Assembly (NCBI GenBank): GCA_037576215.1
Contig: JBANDB010000010.1
Location: 2,728,001 to 2,792,000, forward strand
Origin: Armillaria gallica
Lineage: Eukaryota > Basidiomycota > Agaricomycetes > Agaricales > Physalacriaceae
Length of the DNA stretch: 64,000 bases
Reading direction: 5' to 3'
Numbering within the stretch: position 1 is the first letter of the stretch; each line of letters starts with the position of its first letter. Below, in pieces: positions 8,721 through 20,200 of this stretch. Both the position numbers and the translations under genes were made by a program. The notes under the pieces were generated by a model. The model ran no database searches and had not been told where the DNA came from. It worked only from the letters and a program-made list of their open reading frames with translations.

Positions 8721-11639
8721 ATATCAAGGATAGAAATTCAGGCTGAGAATAGCTTAGCTTTGTCTATGGTTAATGTTAATTGGTGAGCTCCAAAGCTAGA
8801 AAGGCAGACTGACCAGTGGTTGAGGAGGAGTGGTAACATCCTCAGCCCATGTATTATCTGATCCTGACTAAGATGGGCATGTTATGTTGGCCTGGGATAA
8901 GATAGAGATGAGATGATCCAATCTGTGGTGTTGTTCAGGCTAGACCATGAAGAGCTGATGAGAATCAAATGGTAAGTTTACATTCTAAACCTTGTGCAAT
9001 GTTACACCTTGGTAAGCTACTGCATATAGCAAAAATGTGCACAGGTTCTTCCATCTATTGGTGTCTATAGGCAGATGGGAGATTATTCTGTATGAGTGAG
9101 AGCCATTGTTATAGCTTGCCATAGATAAAGAGAAGATCAATTGACAAAAACAGCTGCAGAACATGTAAATGAGTGCAATGGAAAATAGAGTTATGAAATC
9201 ATGGTGTAGTGGTGTTGAAGGAAGGAGTTCAGGCCAAAGAGTGACAAGTGTGTCTTGCATCATTGTTGCTCCTTGGCTTCATCCAGTTTGCTGTTCACAT
9301 TACTTGTACCTTCAAGCTTCCCAAATCTAATGCTGATGAAAACATCATTGATTTTAATCTATCTGGCCTGTGACTGCTCTCTGAACTTTGACAGTTGTAC
9401 TCAGCATTAACTCAAGAATGGTTTTCACCCATTCCACTTTTGTTCAAGTCACTAAACTGCAAATGAAGGAAGCACATGTTTGAATAATCCTTTCTACAAA
9501 GAGATTCCATCATAGTCCAATTCTCATAGTGCATATGCTCATATACTGCTGGGGGTGTTGTTATGATTGATTCCTAGAGGAACTTGTTAATAACTGCTGA
9601 CTTGGTTCTTGCTGCAGCTAGCGCAGCAGCTAATGATTGCACAATAGCTGTAAGATGCTCTTACACACTGTAGAATATTCTTGGTATAGCTTCTTGGTCT
9701 GTTCATGTGCAATGATCATGGTAGGGGAACATTAAGAGAGAGTATCATGTGCATTCAATTTTCCGTGCCTGCCCTGATATGTGTGCCTGATGAATTCTTG
9801 TTACCAGAGTATTCTGCTGGGAGGTGCTTGAAGTCTACTGAATGTCAAACTTGAGTGATTGATAGGGATCCTTGTGCCTGTCATTCTTATTGATGGAGGT
9901 CCTGGATTAGCTTTAAGCCTTTCTTCAATAGTGTCTGTGACAGTCTCTGGTGTCATTGAGGATTAGCCTCCAAGAGAGGAATAAGAATGGACTGGTCAAC
10001 AGCACAAGATTGCCATTCTGACATAGTTTATTTTTCTTGGACGACTGATGGACATGTTTCTGATGAACAGACAATGCAAGAAGAAACTTTGTTGGGGTAT
10101 TGAATGCCTATTATCAACAGAAGAAGAAAGCACTGATAAAATGTTGGTATTCCCTTTCTCTTGTTTTCTCACTCTCATTATGTTCTGTCAGTGTTTAAAA
10201 TTTCCTTTATCTCCAACTATGTAAACCCTGAAGCTGTGGGCCTCATCACTTTCACAGATCTCTCCACTGTTGCCATAAGGACAGCGCTCACAGCTATGGC
10301 CTCCTACCTCAATGCTATTGTGCTTGTACCAGGAATGCATCAGCAGCAATCTGCCAACAAAATGAACTGCAGAGAACCACCAACAACTAGTGCAATTACT
10401 ACTGGATACACCTTCTGTGTCATTAACCCTGCTACTGCCAGCTAATTATAAAGTTTTTGATGCACTGGACACCTCATTACCACCAGGGTATCCCATAACA
10501 CATTTCTCGATGGGAAACTATTGGAATTCAATCACCAAAACTCAGACATCTAAAGCTGCTGGAATCTCTGCAGCTCAACTCTGTCATGGCTATTCCTGTG
10601 ATCACTCTACTAGGATGCTCTCAAGGACTGGTGGGAAATTGGAGTGCTGAGATGTTAGATTATGAATTACTATTTTTAGAAGTTTGAGCTTGCATGGCTT
10701 GTTCTCCCCATATTCCCTGGTTACTCATTTTCTTTGTGATACATTACTCATTTATTCTAGTACATTATTTATAGTATAGTAGTATAAAAGCCATGTGTTG
10801 AGTTTAGGGATTGAAATAAGTGCAGCATAAGAGTTGTATGCACAACTGTAGTTGGGATGTGTAAAGTTAATGATTACTAGCTTGGAAAAATTCTAGCTAC
10901 TTATATACCTCTAGTAATACATTTCTACAGTCTTCTACTACTTTCCTACATTGTCCATAAGTTTCTGTGCTCAGTCAGCAACAAGCTGAACTTGAGTACT
11001 CCAACTATCTCGAAGATTCCAGACTTTTCTAAATTGATGCTGAGTCCGGCATGTCCAATCACTCTTGATCTCAACACCATGTAAGTAGTAAGGCATTGCT
11101 AGCACAATTGCTGTGAATATTAGTTCCTATTCCACTCACCTGTGAACCATGAGTTCTAATACATGAGATGCTTGAAATGGCCCAGTTTGCCCAGTCGATC
11201 AAAGTAGTCATTAAGTGGAGAAATAGTCAAAGATTTGAAACGAGCAGAAGAGGGTAATACAATGGGTGACCTCTTGATCCTTTTGAGTCAAGATTGCCTG
11301 GCATGTTTGTAAGAGTTGGACTTCAGTAGATGATCTCAAGGCTATGACAGGAGGCCAATCATTGAGGGAGATGACTGACAAAGAGAGCTTCACTGTTAGT
11401 CCATTTGTCTGTCACTCTTGCTGATAATGCATTCATGCTCAAAGCTTGGTTATTGGTTGCCTGGTACTTTGCTCCATCGCTCTCTTGGGTCTGTGTAACT
11501 CACAGACACAGTGTTTGGAGATGCATGATTGTGTTGTACATGGAGAAAGGAAGCTGGAGCTGTACACATGGAAATTGGATCTGGTTAACTGAGCTGATTA
11601 CTTCAAGAAGAAAGAAGGATTAGACTGTTAATATGGAGC
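8721..11639. other. CpG-depleted degenerate sequence, no gene seen
   Basis: No frame here resembles a gene. The part 9080-9750 is a decayed copy of 40040-40690 (listed separately). The rest, including 9750-11639, is AT-rich with almost no CpG, and I found no partner for it in the window. Confidence 0.5.
9080..9750 (+). repeat. CpG-depleted copy of 40040-40690
   Basis: Alignment by eye is clear between 9141-9236 and 40119-40211. The latter holds 14 CpG; the former holds none, and nearly every lost CpG is TG or CA. Downstream, the AAACTGCAAATGAAGG stretch near 9455 also matches block A near 995. This is the cleanest local example of CpG-restricted decay. Confidence 0.75.
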
Positions 11640-13590
11640 TCATCCCTTCTGAAAATGGTTCTGAGCAGTGGTTATTCCTAGATATATGTGGGTCTACCTT
11701 ATCACCTGAGAATAACCTGTCTGAATGCATGGTTATTATTTGGGGTACCAGTGAAATCACATCTAGCATCAGATCTCTCTGGTAGAATATCTCAGGCCAT
11801 TGTAATGTGAAGTCCACCCCATAATATTTGTCACAGCTATGATTTATATCTCATTGGGAGATAACTGTGGTATCCATGCACTTTCATCTCCATGCACAGG
11901 TTGCAGAGAGGTATAGGCTCTTTTGTTCAACTTGACACTGGTCCTCTGTCAATAGCGACTAGAAACCTGATGCTGAGGATTAATTGGGTTATTTGTGAAT
12001 CTTGAAAGGCATTGCAGAAACCACAAACCATCTATAGCACCAATAAAAGCTCCATTAACAGACGAGCGAGTGGCACTGGATTTGAAACATTGGAATGCAC
12101 CACTATATCCAATAGAGGGTATTCCAGATATAGTGATGATCGCAGTGTAAGATGATGAATAAAGGGACCTTATGCTGCGCTAATAGATATGACCTTCACA
12201 ACAATGTACATACAAAAAGACTCATACTATGGTTCACTTGAAGATTCTTACCAGGCATCATGTTATCTTGATGCAAATCTGCATATAGCCAGGCTCGCCT
12301 GGCCTGGGATTCTTAGCAGGAGTCATGTATTGGTATGTATAGTAATTATTACATTGAACCTATGCAAAAAGATGAGAATAAGTTACAGTGACATGGAACT
12401 ACCAGTGTACTTCTCAGCATGAAGCTGTGATAAAGTTGGGTGTCTAAAAATTATTGTGAATGATAGTGGGAAGGTCTGCCATAAAGCCAGACATATCTAC
12501 CATGGATACACCACTTTCATATGTCAAGAACAAATGGTGAGAATAAACTAATTTGGGAATGTGATCCTCTGGGGAGAAATCCTCCATTGTAATTGCCAAA
12601 CCTGATTCTGAAGGCTGTGCATCTCAGAAGCTTGCTCGAGCATGTTCAAGAGCAATAGGAGTATTGTTCTTCAATTAGACATGTACCGGCAGCACCAGCC
12701 CTTAGTAAGATATCCCACCACCTATGCTGACTCTGAACAGTGGGTGTGGAGGATGCCATTGTATATGTTAGAGTGGACGAGTGTCTATTGATGGAATGTC
12801 AGTGGATGGCTGAGAACAAGAACCCTGATGTTTAGATACAGTTATTGACCGGTCATTGGAACACCGAAAATTGTTTTCCATCTCATTCTCCATAGCTCTC
12901 TTTGTTCCTCAAATAAAGTAGCTAGAAAATTATTAATTTTACTCAGTGATGTCCATACCAAATATGAAGTGGATTGAAATAGTATCAACTGAGATATTCA
13001 TCATTTATGGTGTTTCATTGACTGATAAATGGCCATGTGGCAAACCTGTGCCAAATCTGCCCCATTGCTCAATTTTTCACGGAGTCAGTTGAAGCTCTAA
13101 AATCCCCCCAAAATGCTTATAAAATCTATAACATGCATATCTCAAGTTATACAACAGAATTTAGCAACAGAATTGAGGGGAAGCAGGATAAATTAACTGT
13201 TTCAGTAACTGATAATGTTGCATTGACCTGTCAATCACTGTAAGCCTTACATGCACTTTGGACCATGGTATGAGATATAGTTATGGTGATTTAGGGTTAG
13301 GATAGACATTGCAAGGACATTGTTAGCTAGAACAGAGCCTGGCAGTCATGATGTCATTGTCATCACAGCTTGATGCCAGAATGTGCCGAAGCTCAAAAGT
13401 AGCTTTGTCCTGTCCACTATCCTTCATTGTCTCATACTCCTGGATTTTCTCAACAATGCCTGCAAGAAGTGACATCCAGCCAAGCCCCCTATCTCTCAAA
13501 CATGCCTGCAATTTCTGGCCATGGACTGTAGGCCCAGTCTTATCAGAAAGTTTTTGGCTTATGAGTATTCTATGCTTCTAGTCACCCTGT
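11640..13590 (+). repeat. Degenerate repeat, partner 30560-32000
   Basis: Shared stretches include CTTGACACT with a following CCTCT (11925 and 30660), the TTAATTA context near 11975 and 30710, AGGGGATGTGACC-like near 12185 and 30915, and TTTTCTCAACAATGCC-like near 13445 and 31775. On the minus strand, 13323-13511 and 31535-31942 share EKIQEY, HDKA or QDKA, FEL-HILASS and DDNDI, so they look like decayed coding sequence. The family is not recognised. Confidence 0.6.
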
Positions 13591-14084
13591 GTCTGCTTAC
13601 CGTGTCCTTGCAAAGTCATCAAACACAATGACCAGCAGAATTCAAATGATATCTTGGAAGGAACCCTTGAGAAAGGAATCTCATGCATCAATCATGCATA
13701 GACCCTTAATGAGGCCATCTGAGTTGGCACTTGGCATATCTAAAATCAGAATCACTCTTGCAAGGTGTGTGCCTTCTGCTTACCCTTTGGACATACCTGA
13801 AGGCTGGCATTATCTGACCTTTGGGCTCAGGATTTGGGTTGCATGTGCACTTTCAGATGTCCCTGGGAATGATGAGGTGACAACTGGTATTGTGCCCTTG
13901 TTCCTAAGCCACTTTTGTGAGTGTCTTAGCTCTATTATGTTGCAGTACTATCACTTATGGAATAGCAAGCATTCAAGCAGGCACCAATGATATGCCTGTC
14001 TATCTTGAAAGTTAGCTACTCCTACTTGTGTATCAATTAGGATGATCTTGCTCTTGAAAAATCAGCATTCCTTTGCATGGTGTA
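13591..14084 (+). repeat. Degenerate repeat, partner 34660-35170
   Basis: The two stretches run in the same direction. Shared landmarks are GGCATCTTGGAAGGAACCC-like near 13655 and 34745, AGCAAGCATTCAAG near 13968 and 35036, and GCTTGTCTATCT-like near 14000 and 35065. Both are CpG-poor. Confidence 0.6.
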
Positions 14085-14967
14085 CAAATGAGTGACAGTT
14101 CGCAAAAACATGCTCAATGTTTGGGTTATTGCCAGATTCACAATGCCTGACCAGACATCTGCAGGCCACTCTTTGCAATATATAAAATGATCACATGCAA
14201 ATGAGTACATGATGTGAATGAAATACAAATACACTTGTTCCTGTAAAAATCCTATCTCCTTCAATGTTCTCAATGGCATGTTCAACAACAGCTTGACAAA
14301 CGGATGAAAAAAATTTACCATTGAAGATATGGAAAATTGTATACTGTGCCATCTGTTTCATTAGATCCATGAACAAAGAATCTGAAATTCATCTTCCAAT
14401 CCTCCTCAGAGGTGCTTCCTTGTGGCAAGCAGATCCATACATCCTTCAATGATTGTTGACATCCTTCACTGCTGTTTAAGCAAGATTCTAGCAAATGCCC
14501 TTGGCTCTCATCTTGCTTTGGTGTAAACCTGCATTCCAACATTAACCTGCAGATGTGGACAAGTATTCGAATATATGAAGACCATCAATAGGAGTATGTC
14601 TGTTACTCAGGACCTTTGAAAAGAAGACAAATAGGAGTGCCACACTGAAAAACTCCCATCTCTGAGAGGCCACTGTAATGTACAATGAGCTATGGAAGAA
14701 TAGGGTCTGTGAAAATGAGTCAGTTCAGAGAAGAAAAGCATTGAAATGAACATACTCAAGTGGTCACTGGTCATTAATTCATTCCTCATCAAGATTGTTT
14801 TATCTGGACATTTCTCATACCTCCTTTCTTGTAGCATAGTGGCCCACTGCAGTGAGGAAAACATGATCTTGATTGTAAAACCTGTCTCCTGCACCTGGGT
14901 ATCTGTAAGAGATTAATGAAGAAGTCTGAAGAATGAAACAAGACTCACAGATCTCTGTGTAGATTGC
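14085..14967 (-). repeat. Inverted copy of 35190-36190, interrupted by chromovirus 1
   Basis: The sequence matches the reverse complement of 35190-36190: GGGTTATTGCCAGATTCACA near 14122 against 36170 reversed, and the GAATCTGAAATTCATC area near 14379 against 35800 reversed. It continues after the chromovirus at 27016-27090. Flanking segments (13591-14084 and 27390 onward) keep direct orientation, so roughly 1 kb is inverted between the two copies. CpG sites of the 35800 copy are TG or CA here. Confidence 0.65.
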
Positions 14968-15345
14968 TGTTAGGGACGGACTCAGGAATAACAAACAAGG
15001 TGATCAAAGGCTGCTTCACGTTCGGGCAGTCACCTAAGGTACCATAGGGTTTGCTACAGCAAGGCGGTATAACACTTAGACTCTCGGTGAGCAGAGAAGA
15101 GTAAAGTCTGGTGTATAGAAACTTAGCTCAAAGCTAGGGTTACATGGCTTTGAGTACGCTACTTATATACTGTTCATCTGGTTCTAAATATATATGTGTC
15201 CATCTGTCAAGCGAGTGTCAGGTCGTATGGAAGTCATCTCGTTACCATGCGTCCTAGTAGAAACGTTGAAGTCGTTCAGTTTAGCACTGGTCTGCTGAGG
15301 TGCTGAGATAAGATAAGATAAGGAAAAAACAGAAAAATCATAACA
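14968..15345 (-). repeat. 3' LTR of chromovirus 1
   Basis: It starts TGTTAGGG and ends TAACA as read on the plus strand, 378 bp, with a direct partner at 26633-27010. The target duplication ATTGC abuts it at 14963-14967. Confidence 0.93.
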
Positions 15346-15358
15346 TTACCCCCTCGTT
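15346..15358 (-). other. Polypurine tract of chromovirus 1
   Basis: On the minus strand this reads AACGAGGGGGTAA directly before the 3' LTR, the expected place of the plus-strand primer. Chromovirus 2 has the near-identical AATGAGGGGGTAA in the same place (54280-54292). Confidence 0.8.
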
Positions 15359-15377
15359 AAGGCAGGCGTCCCAACTG

Positions 15378-15830
15378 CTAGTATGCTTGAGTTTCCATCT
15401 GTTTCACTGTGATTCCTGCATTCGCCCAATATTCTTCTATGAGCTCATGCCATATTGCCATGTCAGGGTTGCAAACCCATTTCTGCTTTCTGTCTTCTCG
15501 CTGCGCTAGATAGCAGAGATTGTGGTCCTTGTACTTGAAGTCTAGAACCATGGTTACACATTTGCTTGGGTCTTTGGTTATGATTTTGGGTACATCAACT
15601 CGTTGTGTGTGGCTAACTTTGTCTTCATATTCCTTGATCACTTCCTGCATGTTTCCCATCTCCTCGTCTCAGACCCAAGAGTTGTGCTCCTGCATCCACC
15701 CCTTCCACTTAATGAAGTAGTTGATGACTTTTCATGACTTTTGTCCTTGCTTTCCACAGATAGTGCGGGGTCGTAAGTCGAGGACTTCTTCGATTTCGTA
15801 CTCTTTCTCATCCTCGATGAGGTCAGGCAG
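15378..15830 (-). pseudogene. Chromovirus 1 chromodomain remnant and C-terminal tail
   Basis: The frame continues from integrase as EYEIEEVLDLR, is broken, resumes with INYFIKWKGW and NSWV, then hits TGA (probably a CGA codon originally). This is the YxVExIL...YxVKWKGY...TWEP pattern of a chromodomain, which directs integration to marked chromatin. About 90 further residues follow (15378-15659), including VLDFKYKDHNLCYLAQRED and a DMAIWHELIEEYW stretch. I do not recognise this tail, and chromovirus 2 lacks an obvious counterpart. Confidence 0.7.
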
Positions 15831-16841
15831 AGGCGGCGGTGGGAGTTCCTGATTAGGGAATGCTGGCGGTGTGAAGGGTGTCAAGAGCTTCTCGTTGAAG
15901 CACGGGTGAATCTTCCAGTGGGGCGGCAGTTTAAGCTTGTATGTGCTGGTGCCTGCTTTGTCGAGAACTAAGAATGGGCTAATGTGTTTGTTGTCAAGCT
16001 TCTTCTTTGGTTGTGGGAGGTGAAGGTTTATGGTGTCAAGCCATACACAATCCCCTATTTGATACAGGTGAGCAGCGCGCTTCCTTTTGTCATACTGAGC
16101 CTTCATCTTCCCAGCTGCATCTTCGAGTGCCTTCTGAGTCTTGGCGTGGATGGTAGTTATGTTCTTGACGAAGTCTTCGGTGGCTGGGTTCAAGAATGGT
16201 GACGTTCGAGGGGAGTCAGGGAGAATCCTTGGGTGTTGTCCATAGAGGACCATGAATGGGCTTTTGCCAGTCGCGCTGTGTACTCTGTTGTTGTGCATGA
16301 ACTCGGCAAGGGGAAGCCAATTGCTCCAGTCTGTCTGTTGGCAGTTCATGAAGATCTGTAAGTACTTTTCAATCTCCTGATTGATGCATTCAGTCTGGCC
16401 ATCTGTCTGGGGATGGAAGGCTGTGGATGCATTTGGGGTGATGTCGAGCATTCAGTATAGCTCCTTTATGAACTTTGAGATGAACTGTGGGCTGCGGTCA
16501 GAGATGACTACTTGGGGCATGCCATGGCATGCATAAACGTGGTTGCGTAGGATTCGGGCTCATCCTTTGGCTGAGAGTTCGATGTTACAGGCAACTGGGA
16601 TGATGGCCTTGGAGAAATGGTCGATGATCATGAGGAGAGCGTCGTGCCCATTTGAGTTGGGGAGACCAGTGACCATGTCCATGGATATGTGGGTCCATGG
16701 GCCGACTGGGACTTCATTCAGGTGGAGTGGCACTGCCTTGGCTTAGGTGCTGCTCTTCGTTCGTTGGCAAGTCTCACATCCCTTGATGTAAGCCTTGACA
16801 TCCTTCTTTATCTTGGGCCATCAATATTCCCTGAGTACTAG
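15732..16841 (-). pseudogene. Chromovirus 1 integrase core and C-terminal part
   Basis: Reading on the minus strand from the foldback junction: LVLREY, TGA in place of Trp, WPKIKKDVKAYIKGCETCQ (second half of the HHCC zinc finger), then MDMVTGLP (first catalytic Asp), VVISDRSPQF (second Asp) and HPQTDGQTE (catalytic Glu). All three acidic residues are present. A TGA interrupts before MLDITPN. The last 240 codons (15732-16451) are open and carry the integrase C-terminal region with WLDTINLHL and PPHWKIHPCFNEKLL. Confidence 0.88.
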
Positions 16842-16874
16842 CCAGCCTGGGCTGCTAGATTTCTGCTTAAAATA

Positions 16875-18286
16875 TGTCAGTTGACAGTGGTAATTAATGT
16901 ATCAGGACTGTCAGTTGACACACCAGCCTATATAGGGTATTTTCACAGTACTGCATGGTCTATTAGTCAGCACAGAAACCCGGACCAAATCATGTGATTA
17001 TCAGAAAATCTGGCAACTGTGGGAATTGAACCCAGGACCTTAAAAAGGTTTACAATAATGTCACATGACATTGCCAAAATATGCATGCTAACCACTATAC
17101 CATACTGGCATAATATATTTATGTAATCATCTCCTTATATGGCCTCTCTCTCTTAGATTTATAATATCCCAATTGGGCCCTCCCTTTGGTGCGCTTTGGT
17201 GCGCTTTTTTTTCCTTATTGGGCTGGTCAAATTGGCCCATCAATTGCACCTAGAATTGGCTGTGCCATGGCATTGATGGCATCAATATCAGGCCATTTTT
17301 AGACAAAATTCGCATTTTTGCTCATTTTTGGCTTCCTCAGGCTACTGGGTGGGTCAGGGGATGGTACTAGTATATGCATAAACATAAATAGCATAAAAGC
17401 GAACCCTCTGGTGAGGTATGGGGGCCCTAGGGAGGGGGTAAAAAGGGTAAAATAGTGAAAAATAGCGGAAAATCACCGAAAATTCGCGTTTTAGGGGTAA
17501 TACGTGCATCGGATCGCTTCGAAAACTTGACCAATGAATTCCCTGACCTTGAAAACCCCTAAACGGCCCCTCTACAGTACATGTGGCGCATTTTATGGCT
17601 AGGCATAATCGGGAAAATTGGCTTTTTACGGTACTGCGTACATTGGATCGCTCCATGGATGTTACCAATCGATTTCTACACTATGAAAACCTTAGAATAC
17701 ATCTTCATATGCTATATATGACCACCGGAATGTGATGAAAAATGGGGGATTGGGGGGGAAACACGGTCTATTTTGTTTTCTAGGCATCGCATCGGTCTGG
17801 GGACATCACCAATCGATTCCCCGACCTTGAAAACCCCCAAACGACTCTTGGTTACATTTATGGGGTCTCAGGAACGATGGAAATAATGATGTAACAGTTT
17901 AGGAGGAGCACATATGGAAACTCGCATTTCTGAGCATCGGAAAACTTCGGAGTTGTTGCCAATGGATTCCTTTACCTTGAAAACCCACAGAACACCCCAG
18001 GAACACATTTAAAACCTTTGAGATCCGTGGTAAAAAAGGTGATAGTGAAAATATGCAAAATACCATATATCTCGCCTTTTTGAGTGTTGGGGATGGTAAT
18101 TCTGGTATAGAATACACGATATATATTGTATAATAGTGTGTACAAAAGCTTAGGATGATCCGAAATGTATTGGCAGAGATATAAGGAGATCTTTCTGAAA
18201 AAAAGGAGGAGCACCTCCTAGATTTTGAGTTTCTGGTCATCCCATGGCCTGGAGACTATCAGATTCGGACTCCTAGACCCAAAAAA
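16875..18286 (+). repeat. Left arm of the foldback element
   Basis: 1412 bp, the inverse of 18432-19843. It contains, inverted, one tRNA-like sequence and four diverged copies of a GGTTTTCAAGGTC-GGGAAT module. The 104- and 113-codon frames it holds are mirrored in the other arm and look like chance frames. Confidence 0.9.
17011..17109 (-). tRNA. tRNA-like sequence (degenerate), left arm
   Basis: Mirror copy of 19609-19707; see that entry for boxes and folding. The stretch is identical in both arms. Confidence 0.4.
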
Positions 18287-18431
18287 TGGTAGGAACACCA
18301 ATCATCCATGAGGTTTATGTGTCAAAACTCCGAAGTAATGAGTGTGCACTCAGTTATGCACAAAGATATGCTGTGTGCATGGATTATGCACTAGTAAAAA
18401 TGACCCCCAGGGATGATAGATGAGTCTTATG
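18287..18431. other. Unpaired centre of the foldback element
   Basis: About 145 bp between the arms with short internal inversions (GTGCACTCAGTTATGCAC, TGCATGGATTATGCA) but no long symmetry. No frame or promoter is evident. Confidence 0.7.
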
Positions 18432-19843
18432 TTTTTTGGGTCTAGGAATCCGAATCTGATAGTCTCCAGGCCATGGGATGACCAGAAACTCAAAATCTAG
18501 GAGGTGCTCCTCCTTTTTTTCAGAAAGATCTCCTTATATCTCTGCCAATACATTTCGGATCATCCTAAGCTTTTGTACACACTATTATACAATATATATC
18601 GTGTATTCTATACCAGAATTACCATCCCCAACACTCAAAAAGGCGAGATATATGGTATTTTGCATATTTTCACTATCACCTTTTTTACCACGGATCTCAA
18701 AGGTTTTAAATGTGTTCCTGGGGTGTTCTGCGGGTTTTCAAGGTAAAGGAATCCATTGGCAACAACTCCGAAGTTTTCCGATGCTCAGAAATGCGAGTTT
18801 CCATATGTGCTCCTCCTAAACTGTTACATCATTATTTCCATCGTTCCTGAGACCCCATAAATGTAACCAAGAGTCGTTTGGGGGTTTTCAAGGTCGGGGA
18901 ATCGATTGGTGATGTCCCCAGACCGATGCGATGCCTAGAAAACAAAATAGACCGTGTTTCCCCCCCAATCCCCCATTTTTCATCACATTCCGGTGGTCAT
19001 ATATAGCATATGAAGATGTATTCTAAGGTTTTCATAGTGTAGAAATCGATTGGTAACATCCATGGAGCGATCCAATGTACGCAGTACCGTAAAAAGCCAA
19101 TTTTCCCGATTATGCCTAGCCATAAAATGCGCCACATGTACTGTAGAGGGGCCGTTTAGGGGTTTTCAAGGTCAGGGAATTCATTGGTCAAGTTTTCGAA
19201 GCGATCCGATGCACGTATTACCCCTAAAACGCGAATTTTCGGTGATTTTCCGCTATTTTTCACTATTTTACCCTTTTTACCCCCTCCCTAGGGCCCCCAT
19301 ACCTCACCAGAGGGTTCGCTTTTATGCTATTTATGTTTATGCATATACTAGTACCATCCCCTGACCCACCCAGTAGCCTGAGGAAGCCAAAAATGAGCAA
19401 AAATGCGAATTTTGTCTAAAAATGGCCTGATATTGATGCCATCAATGCCATGGCACAGCCAATTCTAGGTGCAATTGATGGGCCAATTTGACCAGCCCAA
19501 TAAGGAAAAAAAAGCGCACCAAAGCGCACCAAAGGGAGGGCCCAATTGGGATATTATAAATCTAAGAGAGAGAGGCCATATAAGGAGATGATTACATAAA
19601 TATATTATGCCAGTATGGTATAGTGGTTAGCATGCATATTTTGGCAATGTCATGTGACATTATTGTAAACCTTTTTAAGGTCCTGGGTTCAATTCCCACA
19701 GTTGCCAGATTTTCTGATAATCACATGATTTGGTCCGGGTTTCTGTGCTGACTAATAGACCATGCAGTACTGTGAAAATACCCTATATAGGCTGGTGTGT
19801 CAACTGACAGTCCTGATACATTAATTACCACTGTCAACTGACA
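18432..19843 (+). repeat. Right arm of the foldback element
   Basis: 1412 bp, the inverse of 16875-18286. Four imperfect modules with a GGTTTTCAAGGTC-GGGAATC-ATTGG core start near 18729, 18882, 19026 and 19160, about 130-150 bp apart. A related core recurs three times in the hAT element at 32675-33769. Confidence 0.9.
19609..19707 (+). tRNA. tRNA-like sequence (degenerate) with A box, B box and T-run, right arm
   Basis: An A-box match TGGTATAGTGG (19616-19626), a B-box match GGTTCAATTCC (19686-19696) and a TTTT run at 19710-19713 are in order. The T arm pairs 4 of 5 bases around TTCAATT. The acceptor stem pairs poorly, and the anticodon arm would need an insert holding the palindrome AATGTCATGTGACATT. 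I cannot assign an anticodon. It is more likely a tRNA-derived, SINE-like RNA polymerase III promoter than a working tRNA gene. A tRNA scan would decide. Confidence 0.45.
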
Positions 19844-19882
19844 CTATTTCAAGGGGAAAAGTAGCAGCATTAGGTGTATTAG

Positions 19883-20200
19883 TTCCTTTGTCTTTTCGAT
19901 CCCAGGGTGTCCTGCTAGGATGTGGTCGTGGTTGTTCACAATGATCTCTCCCCATAGCATCTTCTTGTGGGGTACGTAGATTTGTCCATCATAATGGAGG
20001 AGTCTGTCCTTGTGGCTGATTCCTCGTTTGTGATTGAGGGACATGGCAATGCCCTCATCCCACAATTCTTCTTGTCAGGTGGCTTCTTTGACTCATTGGT
20101 GTACTTTGCTCATTGTAGGCATGATGAGCGCTTGGAAATGCACAGGTTGGAGGACCGTGATATCACTGTTGTCCTCGTGCCCTTGATCATGGTCTTGTCA
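19883..20200 (-). pseudogene. Chromovirus 1 integrase N-terminal (HHCC) region
   Basis: On the minus strand the frame reads LLHYDGQIYVPHKKM, then NNHDHILAGHPGIEKTKEL, where codons are cut by the foldback and resume at 16841. His residues of the integrase zinc finger are present (HD-H, GHPG). Without the insertion this would run straight into REYWWPK. Confidence 0.85.

Larger units (their letters stand above)
16842..19875. mobile_element. Foldback (long inverted-repeat) element inserted in chromovirus 1 integrase
   Basis: Two 1412-bp arms (16875-18286 and 18432-19843) are exact mirror images around position 18359, with a 145-bp centre. I saw only two mismatches between the arms (near 17985/18733 and 18270/18448). 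Outside the arms about 32 bp at each end are imperfectly inverted, extending symmetry to 16842 and 19875. The host integrase codons resume on both sides, with GTACTAG (16835-16841) and GTATTAG (19876-19882) as a 7-bp target duplication carrying one transition. Terminal TGTCAGTTGACA motifs occur twice per end. No transposase is visible, so it would need one in trans. The superfamily is unresolved. Confidence 0.85.

Noticed and set aside
17899..18240. Identical 113-codon and 104-codon frames in the two foldback arms
   Set aside because: They are identical because the arms are mirror copies. They show no recognisable motif, and the repeated module passes through them, so coding is unsupported.
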